Made by a program: the position numbers and the translations under genes. 64,000 nucleotides of DNA from Acidipropionibacterium sp. GTDB taxonomy: Bacteria; Actinomycetota; Actinomycetes; Propionibacteriales; Propionibacteriaceae. The notes under the pieces were generated by a model. It was not told the DNA's origin. It made no database searches and saw only the letters and a program-made list of their open reading frames with translations. Numbering within the stretch: the stretch's first letter is position 1; every line of letters begins with the position of its first letter. Shown one piece after another: positions 19,945 to 29,604 of this stretch. The DNA lies in assembly GCA_022647765.1 (NCBI GenBank), contig JALCLH010000013.1, forward strand, positions 1 to 64,000, in the 5' to 3' direction.

Positions 19945-20131
19945 CGCCGTTCGTCCCGTCATCGGGGAGCGCAGTCGAGGGCACTTGCGATCGGACAGGT
20001 GAGAGCGGACAGCTGCGATCGGGGAGAATCGGGGGCCCGACTGCGACCATGGTCCTTGAATCCGGCCGAACTCCGAGGGAACGGCGGGCGTCTTAGAGGT
20101 TTCTGAGTCCGTCCGACCCACGATCGGAGAT

Positions 20132-20893
20132 GTGCGTGACGATCAGGTGGATGTGCAGACGGATGTGACAGGCGGGGAGCCCTCCGGACGAGAGCCGGCG
20201 GTTCCACCGCGATGGCGGACGATCCTGGCCCTCGGGCTGACCGGCATGGCCGCGGTCGTCGTCTGGGGGTTCGCGGTGCGCGGCCGGACCGGTGAGATGG
20301 CGGTCGTCATCTGGCTGGATCAGCATCACGCGCCGGTCCTCGACGCCGTCACCTCGGCCATCAGCTGGGCGGTGCAGCCGCCCCGGGCGATCCTCATCTG
20401 CGCGCTGCTGGCCGGCGTCATCGCCTGGTCGACCGGACTCGCCTCGACCGGCCTCGGATTCGGCCTGGCATGGGGGCTGGCCTGGGGGTCCTGCTTCCTG
20501 GTGAAGCTGCTGGTGAACCGGCCGCGTCCCGACTGGGCGCTGCTGGACCACCACGTCACCGGGCCGGAGAGAGACCCCAGCTTCCCCAGCGGTCACGTCA
20601 GCTACGTCTCCACCGCGGTCGCGGTTCTGCTGCTGATCACCGGCCCCGGGAGACGCCGGGTCTGGGTGGGAATCATCGGCATCCTGGCCACCCTGGCGAT
20701 GGCGGGCACCCGGGTCTATGTCGGCGTCCACTATCCCTCCGATGCGATGGCCGGGCTGGTCTACGGGTTGTGCGCCGGCGCCGTGATGTACATCGCGGTG
20801 GCGGCCGTCGCGACCCGCACCGAACTGACCGGGCGGACCGACCGGGCAGCCGCCCCGGCCCTGGCCCGCCTGCATGGAAGGGGTGCGCTGTGA
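20132..20893 (+). CDS. PAP2-family membrane phosphatase
   Basis: 253 residues, about six membrane segments. The three phosphatase motifs are present: KLLVNRPRP, PSFPSGHVS and RVYVGVHYPSDAMAG, with the catalytic His residues. It probably dephosphorylates a lipid phosphate such as undecaprenyl pyrophosphate or phosphatidate. The start is GTG at 20132 with CGGAG upstream. Its stop overlaps the GTG of the DedA gene (GTGA), so the two are translationally coupled. Confidence 0.88.
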   Translation: MRDDQVDVQTDVTGGEPSGREPAVPPRWRTILALGLTGMAAVVVWGFAVRGRTGEMAVVIWLDQHHAPVLDAVTSAISWAVQPPRAILICALLAGVIAWSTGLASTGLGFGLAWGLAWGSCFLVKLLVNRPRPDWALLDHHVTGPERDPSFPSGHVSYVSTAVAVLLLITGPGRRRVWVGIIGILATLAMAGTRVYVGVHYPSDAMAGLVYGLCAGAVMYIAVAAVATRTELTGRTDRAAAPALARLHGRGAL

Positions 20894-21607
20894 TCGGCCA
20901 GATTCCGTTCCATACAGCTCTGCTCCACACAGTCCTGCTCCAGACGGTTCTGCCCCAGATGAGCCTGCTCCAGATCCACATTCCCGACGTCGGGACCCTC
21001 CTGGAGGCCCTCGGGCCCTGGGTGCTGGCCGGTATCGCCGTCATCGTGTTCATCGAGTCCGGGGTGCTGTTCCCCTTCCTGCCCGGAGACTCCCTGCTGG
21101 TCACGGCCGCCATCCTGGCTCCCCAGCTGCACGTCTCCCGCTGGCTGATCTGGGCGGTCGCCTTCGTCGCAGCGGTGGCCGGCGACCAGGTCGGCTACTG
21201 GCTGGGACGCCGTTTCGGACGACGGCTGTTCAAGCCGGATGCCAGGGTGCTCAAGACCGAGTACCTGAACCGTGCCGAGGAGTTCTTCGACCACTACGGC
21301 AGTCCTGTCGCTGGTGCTCGGCCGATTCGTCCCGATCGTGCGGACCTATGTGCCGCTGTCGGCCGGGATAGCGGCGATGCGCTACCGCCACTTCCTGATC
21401 TGGAACGTCCTGGGCGGCCTGTCGTGGACGGTCCTGATGGTGCTGCTGGGCACCCTCTTCGGCAATATCCCGATCGTCGCCAATCACATTGACGTCGTGA
21501 TGATCGTCGTGGTCCTGGTGTCGGTGCTGCCGATCGTCATCGCGGGGCTGAACAAGCGCCGCCACAAGAAGCCTGCGGACGAGGACGCCATCGACGACGC
21601 CGAGTGA
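20890..21607 (+). pseudogene. DedA-family membrane protein (frameshift near 21,300)
   Basis: About 239 residues. The first frame holds the DedA signature FIESGVLFPFLPGDSLLVTA and AGDQVGYWLGRRFGRRLF. The second frame, from about 21,300, holds VLGRFVPIVRTYVPLSAGIA and the GLSWTVLMVLLGTLFG segment. The catalytic-type F..G/R..RFVP..R motif is kept. DedA proteins act as undecaprenyl-phosphate or lipid translocases, which fits co-transcription with the PAP2 phosphatase: both steps belong to recycling of the lipid carrier. The single frame break is probably a sequence error. Confidence 0.8.
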
Positions 21608-21675
21608 CGGGATCTCGGCTGAGGCGGGGGCCGGCCTCGTTGCGACCCCGGGTTCACCGGCCTTCCAATTCCACC

Positions 21676-21737
21676 AATGCAGGCAAACTTGGCGAGTGCA
21701 GCGGAATACCGCTGCACTCGCCAAGTTTGCCTGCATT
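21676..21737. repeat. Dispersed palindromic element, copy 2
   Basis: Perfect 29-bp arms (21676-21704 and 21709-21737) around the loop AATA. It shares the sequence AATGCAGG.AAACTTGGCGAGTGCAG with copy 1 at 8649-8710. It lies between the convergent DedA and histidine kinase genes and could act as a bidirectional terminator, although no T tract is present. Confidence 0.8.
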
Positions 21738-21780
21738 CGACGGAGGGGTATGGCGTTCTGCTGTTGAACGCTACTGAGGC

Positions 21781-23006
21781 TCACTCAGTAGTGGGGGCAC
21801 TGCCGGACAGCGGCAGGATCAGTTCCATCACGGTGCCTTCGGGGCCGGTGCGGGCCACCCGCACCGAGCCGCCGTGGCCCTCGGCGAGCTCCCGGACCAG
21901 GGCCAGCCCGATACCGAAGCCGCGCTGAGACGCCGGCCGTTGGGATTCCAACCCTTGTGATTCCGGCAATTTCGACTCCGGTTGTCCCGGTTCAGGTCGG
22001 TGCAACTCCGGCTGTTTCGGCTCTGACTGTGTCAGTTCAGGCGGTGGCGAATCCGAATCGCGCGACGCTGTCGCAGGCGGCGGATCGGCGTGCGCGAACC
22101 GGTCGAAGATCCGTTCCGGATCGATCCCCCGCACCCCCGGTCCGTGATCGGTGACCGTCAGCACGGCCTTCCCACCGGAGACGGCGAGTCGCGTCTCGAC
22201 CGGGCCGTTCTGGGCGGCATGCGCTGCCGGCGGAGTGTGCCATGGCATTGTCGATCAGGGAGGTGACGCAGCGCCGCAGGCCACTCGTCGGCATCGTCAC
22301 CGGCACCGGTTCCTCTGGGACCGCGCAGCCCAGCTCGATCCCGCGGGAGCCGGCCAGCACCCGCAGGCTCTCCACCGTCTCACCGACGACCCGACCGGCA
22401 TCGGTGATCACGGCCTCGGCGTCGGCGTCCTCCACGCTCGCGGCGGCCAGCAGGTCATTGACGATCGCGATGAGCTGCCGGGTGTCGTCGCGCAGCTCCC
22501 GCGCAGTCTCCCGGACGCCCGCTCCCCCCGAATCGCCAGGGTCGTGCCCCGGGTCGGGGGCCGTCGCCCGGGTCGAATCAGCGGCGTCGCCCCGCTCGAG
22601 CTGGTGCCCCAGCAGCTGGACCCTGGCGTCGAGCACCGCCAGCGGGGTGCGCAGCTCGTGGGAGGCGTCGGCGACGAAGGCGCGCTGAACCTGCAGGGCG
22701 TGGGCCAGCGGGCGCACCGCGCGCCGGGAGATCACCCAGCTGATGATCAGCGCGTAGCCGATGGTGGCGACGGCCACCGCGGCGAGGGCGAGCACCGTCT
22801 CGGTGGCGTCGAGGTGGATCTGCGCCTCGCCCGGGCGGGCGGGCTCGGCCAGCTCCTCGGGGCGCATCTGGAGCAGCACCACTGCCACCTGCCGCGGCCA
22901 CGATGAGCAGCACCACCAGGCAGGTCGCCAGGGTGATCTGCCGGGTCATGGTCACCGCCGCCCGGTGCACCCGCCGCTCGTCGGGGTCGGTGATCGGCGC
23001 GCTCAC
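21781..23006 (-). pseudogene. Sensor histidine kinase (two frameshifts)
   Basis: About 408 residues. The first membrane helix is MTRQITLATCLVVLLIVAAA and the second VLALAAVAVATIGYALIISW. The HisKA motif is FVADASHELRTPLAVLDARV. The ATPase has SLIDNAMAHS (N box), VTDHGPGVRGIDPERIFDRF (G1/F box) and GFGIGLALVRELAEGHGG (G2). A 54-residue Pro/Glu/Gln/Ser-rich insertion between the F and G2 boxes is unusual. Frame breaks lie near 22,890 and 22,235. Its GTG start overlaps the stop of the response regulator gene, so the two form a pair. Confidence 0.85.
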
Positions 23007-23671
23007 AGCGTCCCCAGCCGGTAGCCCTTGAGCCGGACCGTCAGCACCACCGACGGCTCGGTCTTCTGGCGCAGATAGTGCACATAGGTGTCCACCGTGC
23101 CGGGGGTGTCGTCGGGGGAGAACACCGCGCTGAGGATCTGACGCCGGCTGAACGTCCGGTCCGGATGGCGAGCCAGCAGGGCCAGCAGCTCGCTCTCCCG
23201 GCTGCTCAGCACGATCGGGCCGATATAGGGGGAGTGGATCACTCGGTCCTCGGGATGGAACTCCCAGTCCCCTATCCGCAGGGTCGCGGGGTCCTCGCCG
23301 TAGTGACGCCGCAGCGCCCGCAGCCGGGCGAGCAGCTCCTCGAAGTCGAAGGGCTTGACCAGGTAGTCGTTGGCGCCGGCGTCCAGACCGGTCACCCGGT
23401 CCGCAACGGTGCCCAGGGCGGTGAGGATGAGGATCGGGGTGCCGATCCGGGCCTGCCGCACCCGCCGGACGATCTCGGCGCCCTCCATGCCGGGCAGCCG
23501 GCGATCGACGATCATCACGTCGAAGGCCTCCTCAAGAGCGGCCTTCAGCCCGCTCGACCCGTCGGCGGCCCGGTGCACTCGGTAGCTCTCGCCGAGGTAG
23601 TCCATCATGATCGAGGCCAGCCGGTCGTCGTCCTCGATCAGCAGCAGACGGGGCCTGCGGGCGTCGATCAT
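23003..23671 (-). CDS. OmpR-family response regulator
   Basis: 222 residues. The receiver domain spans about 1-120 (LLLIEDDDRLASIMMDYLGE, phosphoacceptor Asp in MIVDRRLPGMEG, Lys in YLVKPFDFEELLARL). The winged-helix effector is about 130-222 (VLSSRESELLALLARHPDRT, VHYLRQKT, VRLKGYRLGTL). It is the partner of the overlapping histidine kinase downstream. The signal is unknown. Confidence 0.92.
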   Translation of the reverse strand: MIDARRPRLLLIEDDDRLASIMMDYLGESYRVHRAADGSSGLKAALEEAFDVMIVDRRLPGMEGAEIVRRVRQARIGTPILILTALGTVADRVTGLDAGANDYLVKPFDFEELLARLRALRRHYGEDPATLRIGDWEFHPEDRVIHSPYIGPIVLSSRESELLALLARHPDRTFSRRQILSAVFSPDDTPGTVDTYVHYLRQKTEPSVVLTVRLKGYRLGTL

Positions 23672-23713
23672 GGTGTCGGATTCTGTCTGGTTCGTCGGTT
23701 CGCGGAGACCGTC

Positions 23714-24272
23714 TCAGGAGCCCGGGGAGGGGGACGGCGAGGTACTGGGGCTCGGGCTGGCGCTGGGCGCCGGCAGGCAGACCGGACCGTTCACCGGCAG
23801 AGCGGCCGGCGCCTTGGCGTTGAATCCGCCGTAGCTGGTGCCCACCTTCACGGTCACCGAGTGGTCGACCTTCGCGGCGTCCACCTGGATCACCGACTTC
23901 GGGAAGAATCCCGCGACGAGCTTCACCTCGGGGGAGTCCTTCGCGCCGCCGACGATGATCGTCTGCTTGATCCGGTCCTCGGTGTTGCCCACCCCGATGA
24001 CATTGAATCCCTTCGCGGTCAGCTGCTTGCCGACGTCGCCGGCCAGTCCCGCGGGTGTAGCCGCCGTTGACGACGCTGACGCTGACCGACTTGGTGGTGA
24101 GCTGCTTGCCGACGTCGGTGCTGACGCAGGGCGGAATGACCGGGCCCGGGATCGGCGCCGTCAGGCCTTTCCAGCCGAGTTTGAAGGCCAGCCCGATCAG
24201 CGCCAGCAGGCAGATCAGGATGATCGGGGTGGCGGCGATGCGCAGGTAGTGCCGAGTTGTCTCTGAGCTCAT
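23714..24272 (-). pseudogene. LytR C-terminal-domain envelope protein (frameshift near 24,055)
   Basis: About 186 residues. MSSETTRHYLRIAATPIILI followed by CLLALIGLAF is a single N-terminal membrane anchor. VSVSVVNGGYTR, then GLAGDVGKQLTAKGFNVIGV in the second frame, is the LytR_C (PF13399) fold, ending in a Pro/Ser-rich tail rich in SPSPS. Such proteins accompany LytR-CpsA-Psr enzymes or cell-wall genes; the precise role is unknown. It lies 25 nt after the conserved gene at 24298-24591 and is probably co-transcribed with it. Confidence 0.75.
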
Positions 24273-24297
24273 TACTGTGCTGTTCCTGGTCGCTGAG

Positions 24298-24591
24298 TCA
24301 GTGCAGCTCGAGGACCCTGGCGTGAACGGTCTGCCGCTGTTGCAGGGCCGCGCGCAGGGCCCGGTGCAGACCGTCCTCCAGGTAGAGCTCGCCGCGCCAC
24401 GACACGACATGGGCGAACAGGTCACCGTAGAAAGTGGAGTCGTCCTCGAGCAGGCTGCCCAGGTCCAGGGTGCTCTTCGTGGTGACGAGCTGGTCGAGAC
24501 GCACCTGCACAGGCGGGATCTCGGACCATTGTTTCTGCACATACCCGTGGTCGGGGTAGGGGCGGGAGTCGCCGACTCGTTTGAAGATCAC
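24298..24591 (-). CDS. Conserved actinobacterial protein, ParB-N-like
   Basis: 97 residues. The segment VQVRLDQLVTTKSTLDLGSL followed by DDSTFYGDLFAHVVSW and ELYLEDGLHRALRAALQQRQ is widely conserved in actinobacteria just upstream of LytR_C genes. The DGLHRALRA motif recalls the ParB/sulfiredoxin nucleotide-binding fold. The start is GTG at 24591. The function is not known; family assignment beyond conservation is inference. Confidence 0.7.
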   Translation of the reverse strand: MIFKRVGDSRPYPDHGYVQKQWSEIPPVQVRLDQLVTTKSTLDLGSLLEDDSTFYGDLFAHVVSWRGELYLEDGLHRALRAALQQRQTVHARVLELH

Positions 24592-24744
24592 GACGCGATT
24601 CTACCGGGTAGCGCCCGGATACAGCAGTCGATACGCGTCCATACGCGTCGTATGCCACCCATTCGGCCCTGGATCGGGGCCGCTGGACCGGGCTGTATCG
24701 AGTCTGGATCGGCTCTGGATCGAGGCCGGTGGGATCGGGCCGAA

Positions 24745-25846
24745 TCAGCTCAGGATGCGATAGTCGAGCTCGGGATCGGCGTCCATCTGCCAGCTGACCG
24801 GCTCCCCGGCGGTCGCCACGTCGGTGAGCCACACGGTGATGTCTGGCGCCCAACCGGCCAGCACACTGGAATGGGCGTCGGCGACGTCGACAGCCCTCCC
24901 TGCGGTGCGCAGATAGCCCGCAGTGGTGAGGTGGACGCCGTCGACGCCGCTCGCCGCGACGGCCAGGCCAGTCGGGAATCACCCAGAGGCCGTCGCGGCC
25001 GGTGGCCTCGCGCCAGACGGTCCGCCGGCAGGCGGTGACGTCGAGCGGGAAGGCGGCGCACAGCCCGGCCCAGTCCTCGGGGCCGGTGATCTCCAGGACG
25101 TGCGGGTTCTCGGGCGGGGCGATCCGGCGGGCCACCGACCGCTCGAAGCCCATGCCGTCCTCCTCGCACCACAGGCCGAGCGGTCCGGCGTCGTCCAGAT
25201 ATCGCGTCGAGCGGGTGAGACCGATCGGTGGGATGGACCACCAATTTCCGTAGACGTCATCGTCGCTGCCCTGGTATGCGAGTCGCTCCTCGGAGATCTC
25301 GTGGCCGAATCGCTCGAGCAGCTGTGCGGCGGGCGCCGGTGGTGGTTCGGGCGGCCAGTCCTCTGGCAACACCCGCTCGACGCTCCACTGGCCGGTCAGA
25401 TCGACCGGTGACTCCCACCAGTCGGTGAGCGGGGAGTCCAGAACGGATCTCGCGACGCGACGCAGTGACGCCGCGACCTCCGGCGTCGCGGCGAGCACGT
25501 CCTCACCGGACGGCGGCTGCCAGTACATGGCGCTGTGAAGCGGCGATGTCCAGCAGGCGCAGTAGCTCCCGGTCCTCGGGGGCGCGCAGCGGCACAGGTG
25601 TCGATGAGGGTGTCGATGAGGGCGGCGACCTCGGCCGGGGTGCTCGGTCCGGGCAGGTCGTGGTCCTCCGCACCGTCCTTCCAGGCGATGATCCACGAGT
25701 GACCCGGCTGATCCATGTCGTGACTGGTCAGCATCACGGCGCTGCCCAGCTCGTCGTCTCCGGGAAGTACTCGCAGACAGCTGGAGCGCCCATTCCAGGC
25801 AGATTCGGCGGCCCCTGGGCCCGGTCAGCAGGTCATCGGCGTCCAT
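24745..25846 (-). pseudogene. Hypothetical protein with several frame breaks
   Basis: A gene of about 365 residues can be read by joining frames: MDADDLLTGPRGRRICLEWA (from 25846), then AVMLTSHDMDQPGHSWIIAW, then YWQPPSGEDVLAATPEVAAS and CLVDNW-type acidic sequence, and finally VDGVHLTTAGYLRTAGRAVD to a TGA at 24745-24747. Breaks fall near 25,780, 25,590 and 24,970. No known domain was recognised. Codon bias is normal for the genome. It is either a decayed gene or a badly called stretch. Confidence 0.5.
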
Positions 25847-25952
25847 GGGTGTCACGCTACGCGGCCGACCTCGCGCCGGGGCGTAGCGTGTGCAGCGGTC
25901 TTATGACGCGCCGGCATCCCGGGGATCCCTCCCCGCTCCAGGAAGGACAACG

Positions 25953-27113
25953 ATGACGCAGTTCGACTTCGACACCCCCACCCCCGAGTGGCTCCGCGCC
26001 CGCGGAACCGGTCGCTGGCACGACGTGGATCCCGACGTGATCCCGCTGTGGGTGGCGGAGATGGACTTCCCGGTGGCCCCTGCGGTGCAGGCGGCGATCG
26101 AGGACGTCGTCGCCAAGCAGGCCTACGGCTACCCCCGCGACAACGGTCTCAAGGAGGCCTGGGCGAGCTGGGCCAAGCAGTACGAGGGGCTGGACGTCGA
26201 TCCCCGCAATGTCTCCCTGCTGCCCGACGTGCTCACCGGCGTCAGGCTGGCGATCCGCACCTACTCCCCGGCCGGTTCGCCGGTGGTGCTGCCCTCCCCG
26301 GCCTATATGCCGTTCTGGGAGGTCCCCGGGCTCGAGCATCGCGAGATCATCACGGTGCCGATGATCTCCGGGCCCGACGGCCTGGGAACCCTGGACATCG
26401 ACGGCATCGAGGCCGCCTTCGCCAAGGGCGCCCGGTCGATCATCCTGTGCCAGCCCTACAACCCGCTGGGCCGCGTCTTCACCGCCGACGAGCTGAGGCC
26501 GCTGGCCGATCTGGCGGAGAAGTACGACGCCTTTGTGATCTCCGACGAGATCCACGGGCCGTTGGTGCCCGAGGGGCGCACGGTGCCCTTCGCGAGTGTG
26601 TCCGAGGCGGCGGCGTCGCGCTCGGTGAATCTCTCCTCGGCGTCCAAGTCGTGGAATCTGGCCGGTCTCAAGACCGCTTTCGTCACCTTCTTCACCGACC
26701 AGAACCGGCAGGCGTGGAAGAACGGCGTCCACGAGCTGGAGGCCGAGGGGGCGACCACGGTCGGCATGGCCGGCAACCTCGCCGCCTTCACCTCGGGCCA
26801 GTCGTGGCTGGACGAGGCCAACGCCTATATCCACGCCAACGCCGTCTGGCTGCACGACGAGCTGGCCCGTGCGCTTCCCGAGGCGCACTTCCAGGTGCCG
26901 CAGGGCACCTACCTGGGGTGGATCGACCTGCGCGACGCCGGACTGCCGGACAATGCGGGCAGTTGGCTGCTGGAGCACGCCAGGATCCGTCTCAACGACG
27001 GGCCGACCTTCGGGCCCGGGGGCGCCGGGCATGCCCGGATCAACCTCGCCACCCCGCGGCCGCTGCTGATCGAGGCCACCGGGCGGATGGTGGAGGCGAT
27101 CACTCACCGCTGA
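25953..27113 (+). CDS. MalY/PatB-type PLP aminotransferase (C-S beta-lyase)
   Basis: 386 residues of fold-type I PLP enzymes. It has WVAEMDFPVAPAVQAAIEDV, YGYPRDNGLKEAWASWAKQY, the cofactor-contact CQPYNPLGRVFTADEL and VISDEIHGPLV, and the Schiff-base Lys in NLSSASKSWNLAGLKTAF. The MalY/PatB branch is typically cystathionine beta-lyase in methionine metabolism, or degrades cysteine. GGAAGGA at 25941-25947 sets the ATG at 25953. It stands alone; the 177-bp gap after it shows nothing recognisable. Confidence 0.9.
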   Translation: MTQFDFDTPTPEWLRARGTGRWHDVDPDVIPLWVAEMDFPVAPAVQAAIEDVVAKQAYGYPRDNGLKEAWASWAKQYEGLDVDPRNVSLLPDVLTGVRLAIRTYSPAGSPVVLPSPAYMPFWEVPGLEHREIITVPMISGPDGLGTLDIDGIEAAFAKGARSIILCQPYNPLGRVFTADELRPLADLAEKYDAFVISDEIHGPLVPEGRTVPFASVSEAAASRSVNLSSASKSWNLAGLKTAFVTFFTDQNRQAWKNGVHELEAEGATTVGMAGNLAAFTSGQSWLDEANAYIHANAVWLHDELARALPEAHFQVPQGTYLGWIDLRDAGLPDNAGSWLLEHARIRLNDGPTFGPGGAGHARINLATPRPLLIEATGRMVEAITHR

Positions 27114-27290
27114 GCGGGGGGCTGCCCAGGTTCGACGGATCTCAAACGGGTTCTGCTGGGCCGATCGGGGAGCAGCTGACACTCTCTCGGCGCGGATGCT
27201 CGACTGTCGGGTTCAACCGTGCCACCGTGGACACACGCGTGGTGCGGAGTGCCGACTTCTCGCTCCGACCCCTGAGGAGAGGCAGCTCGT

Positions 27291-28346
27291 ATGGACATCA
27301 GTGCCATGGATCGGGAGAGAGTTCAGGAGCTCTTCGACGCCGAGGTCGTCGGCCCCGATGGCCAGCAGATCGGCACGGTCGAACAGATCTTCGCCGACGA
27401 CGTGACCGGCGCCCCGACCTTCATCACGGTGAAGAGCGGGGACCGCGAGTCGTACATCCCGGTCAGTGGCGCCGAGTTCGACACGGACACTGTCACGATC
27501 CCGTTCTCCGGGGATGTCGTCGACGCCGCTCCCTCGGCATCCGAGGCCGAGGAGCTGTCGCTGGAGCAGGAGACGTCGCTCTACCGCTACTACGGTATTC
27601 GTCCGCCGCGCAGGTCCTCGGCCGGTCCGGCCGAGTCTGACGAGACGCCGGCGGGCGAGGCCGTTCCGCCGAGCCATGCGCAGTCCGAGGAGACGGAGGA
27701 ACCTGCGGGGTCCGGGGAGCCGGAGGACATCTATCGCAGACCGGTGCCGTCGGAGGACGCCCCGGTTGCTGCGGAGGAGCCGGTTGTCGCGGATGTGCCG
27801 GACTGGGAGACGCCGTTGGAGGATGAGGCCTCCGACGAGGTGGTGGGAGACGATCTGGAGCCGGATGAGGCGGATCTGCCGGATTCAGCGGAGCTGGATC
27901 TGGCGGAGCCGGCCGAGAATCCCCTGGCGACCAACGAGTTCCGGTCCATCGAGGAGGTCGACGAGGCAGAGGATCCCGCGGCGCCCCAGCCGCCGGCCGA
28001 TGACCGGCCCGCAGAGGAGGTTGCGGTGCTGGGCGAGGAGGCGTCCGGTCCGGCCGACGAAGCGCAGGCCGAGGCTGCGGATCCACTGGCCGTCCCGATC
28101 ATCGAGCCGGAAGAGGTCGACAAGCTCGAGGAGACCGAGGGGACCAGGCCCGTCGTTTCGGCCGATCAGGGGGACGCCGTGCTGCCGGATGGCGCGAAAC
28201 TGCGCAAGTACGTCATCACGGAGATGGTCACCGTGCAGGTTCCGGTGCGTCGCGAAGTGGTCTGCTACGAGGATGCCGACGGCGTGCTGCACGAGCTGGA
28301 GACGATCGCGCCCCCGGCGTCGTCACCGGCAGTCCCTGAGAACTGA
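27291..28346 (+). CDS. PRC-barrel protein with long acidic linker
   Basis: 351 residues. The PRC-barrel covers about 5-75 (ELFDAEVVGPDGQQIGTVEQ, TFITVKSGDRESYIPVSGAE). A linker of about 200 residues is rich in Glu, Asp, Pro and Ala and is probably disordered. The C-terminus, LRKYVITEMVTVQVPVRREV, resembles a shortened DUF2382 (YsnF/AvaK-type) domain. Such proteins are linked to stress responses. GAGGAGAGG at 27274-27282 sets the ATG. The terminator at 28366-28410 follows. Confidence 0.8.
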   Translation: MDISAMDRERVQELFDAEVVGPDGQQIGTVEQIFADDVTGAPTFITVKSGDRESYIPVSGAEFDTDTVTIPFSGDVVDAAPSASEAEELSLEQETSLYRYYGIRPPRRSSAGPAESDETPAGEAVPPSHAQSEETEEPAGSGEPEDIYRRPVPSEDAPVAAEEPVVADVPDWETPLEDEASDEVVGDDLEPDEADLPDSAELDLAEPAENPLATNEFRSIEEVDEAEDPAAPQPPADDRPAEEVAVLGEEASGPADEAQAEAADPLAVPIIEPEEVDKLEETEGTRPVVSADQGDAVLPDGAKLRKYVITEMVTVQVPVRREVVCYEDADGVLHELETIAPPASSPAVPEN

Positions 28347-28365
28347 ACTCAGAGCTGAGAAGAAG

Positions 28366-28410
28366 ACATGAGGGAGCCCGCCGAGAAGAACTCGGCGGGC
28401 TCCCTCATGT
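28366..28410. terminator. Bidirectional terminator, 20-bp perfect stem
   Basis: Perfect 20-bp arms (28366-28385 and 28391-28410) around the loop AAGAA, between the convergent PRC-barrel and RlpA genes. There is no long T run on either side, but the stem is exceptionally stable. Confidence 0.75.
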
Positions 28411-28450
28411 CACCCGGGAACGGCGTCACCACCGCTGGGGAATCAGAGAT

Positions 28451-29422
28451 TCACTTGACGACCTGGTAGGTCACCGAGGCGACGCCGGCGCTGGTGCTGG
28501 CGATACGGGAGAATGCCCCGGTCGAGAGGTCCAGGCAGCGCCCGGAGACGTAGGGTCCGCGGTCATTGATGCGGACGACGACCGACTTGCCGTTGGCCCG
28601 GTTGGTCACCTTGAGGTGGGTGCCGAACCGGAAGGTCTTGTGAGCCGCGGTCATCGCGGAGGAGTTGAACCGCTCCCCGCTGGCGGTCTGGCTTCCGTAA
28701 CCGTAGAAAGAGGCCTTGCAGGTGCCGACGGCCCCGGTCGTGGTGACCCTGGCGGACGACCTCGAGACGGTGGCGGCTGGCCGTGCGGGGGCGGAGACCT
28801 TGCTGTAGCTGAGGTAGCCGCTGGAGGCGTAGCCGACCTTGCCCTGATAGAGCACCTTGGTCCATCCGCCGGAGGAGGCGGCCAGGGCCTTGACGTGGGC
28901 GCCCTTGGTGAGGGATCCGATCTTGGCGCTGGAGGTGGTGGCCCTGGAGCGCACGTTGACCGTGGACGTCGCCCAGACCAGGCGCCCGCTGCTGGAGGAC
29001 GCGGCGGCGGTGCTGCTCGCGGGCTTGCTGGTGGCTACCTTGCCGTAGGTGAGGTAGCTGCTGGAGATATAGCCGACCTTGCCCTTGTAGAGCACCTTGG
29101 TCCATCCGCCGGAGGAGGCGGACAGCGCCTTGACGTGTCCGCTCCGCACGAGCAGACCGATCTTGGCGCTGGAGGTGGTGGCCCTGGAGCGCACATTGAC
29201 GTTGGTGGTCGCGTAGACCAGCTTGCCGGCGCCGCTGGCGGCCTTGGGGCCCGCGGGCTTCGGAGCCGCGACCGGCTTCGGGGCGCTGGCCTGCTTGGTC
29301 GGTGCGGGAGCGGCCTGGGCCTGTTCCACAACGGAGCCCATCACGGCGACGCCGGTCGCGGCGGTAACCGCCACCACGCGTCGCAGGGACTTGCTGTGAC
29401 CCGGGATCTGGGTGCTGCTCAT
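28451..29422 (-). CDS. Secreted SH3-SH3-RlpA (double-psi beta barrel) protein
   Basis: 323 residues with a signal peptide (RRVVAVTAATGVAVMGSVVE, cleavage after QAQA). After an Ala/Pro/Lys-rich linker come two bacterial SH3 domains, each containing the identical NVRSRATTSSAKIG block. The C-terminal RlpA-like domain has CKASFYGYGSQTASGERFN, FGTHLKVTNRANGKSVVVRI and NDRGPYVSGRCLDLS, with the conserved His/Asp of the lytic fold. It is probably exported and acts on or binds peptidoglycan. GGAAGG sets the ATG at 29422. The promoter at 29469-29497 is canonical. Confidence 0.88.
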   Translation of the reverse strand: MSSTQIPGHSKSLRRVVAVTAATGVAVMGSVVEQAQAAPAPTKQASAPKPVAAPKPAGPKAASGAGKLVYATTNVNVRSRATTSSAKIGLLVRSGHVKALSASSGGWTKVLYKGKVGYISSSYLTYGKVATSKPASSTAAASSSSGRLVWATSTVNVRSRATTSSAKIGSLTKGAHVKALAASSGGWTKVLYQGKVGYASSGYLSYSKVSAPARPAATVSRSSARVTTTGAVGTCKASFYGYGSQTASGERFNSSAMTAAHKTFRFGTHLKVTNRANGKSVVVRINDRGPYVSGRCLDLSTGAFSRIASTSAGVASVTYQVVK

Positions 29423-29468
29423 GTCGTGATTCCTTCCGCTGGGGGGCCTTGGGGCCCGGCGACAACCG

Positions 29469-29497
29469 ACAATAAGGACTATCTGAGAAATTCTCAA
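29469..29497 (-). promoter_or_regulatory. Promoter of the RlpA gene
   Basis: On the minus strand TTGAGA (29492-29497) and TATTGT (29469-29474) are separated by 17 bp, a canonical sigma-70-type promoter. TGAGAA-A-TTCTCA, a 13-bp palindrome, overlaps the -35 element and may be an operator. The region is much more AT-rich than its surroundings. Confidence 0.6.
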
Positions 29498-29604
29498 CTA
29501 TTGGTGCCGGCTGTGAGACCCTCGGAGCCGTCGTGGGCGCCCTCGGTGCGGGCATCGAACGGCGTCTCCGACGGGTCTCGGCGGAGACGCGGAGATGCGG
29601 GTCT

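Noticed and set aside
24600..24740. CATACG-CGT-CGTATG palindrome and repeated GGATCGG words
   Set aside because: Short, low-information repeats in a GC-rich gap; no feature can be supported.
28790..29240. Direct repeat in the RlpA gene as a mobile or variable repeat
   Set aside because: It corresponds to two SH3 domains with nearly identical residues, a normal domain duplication.
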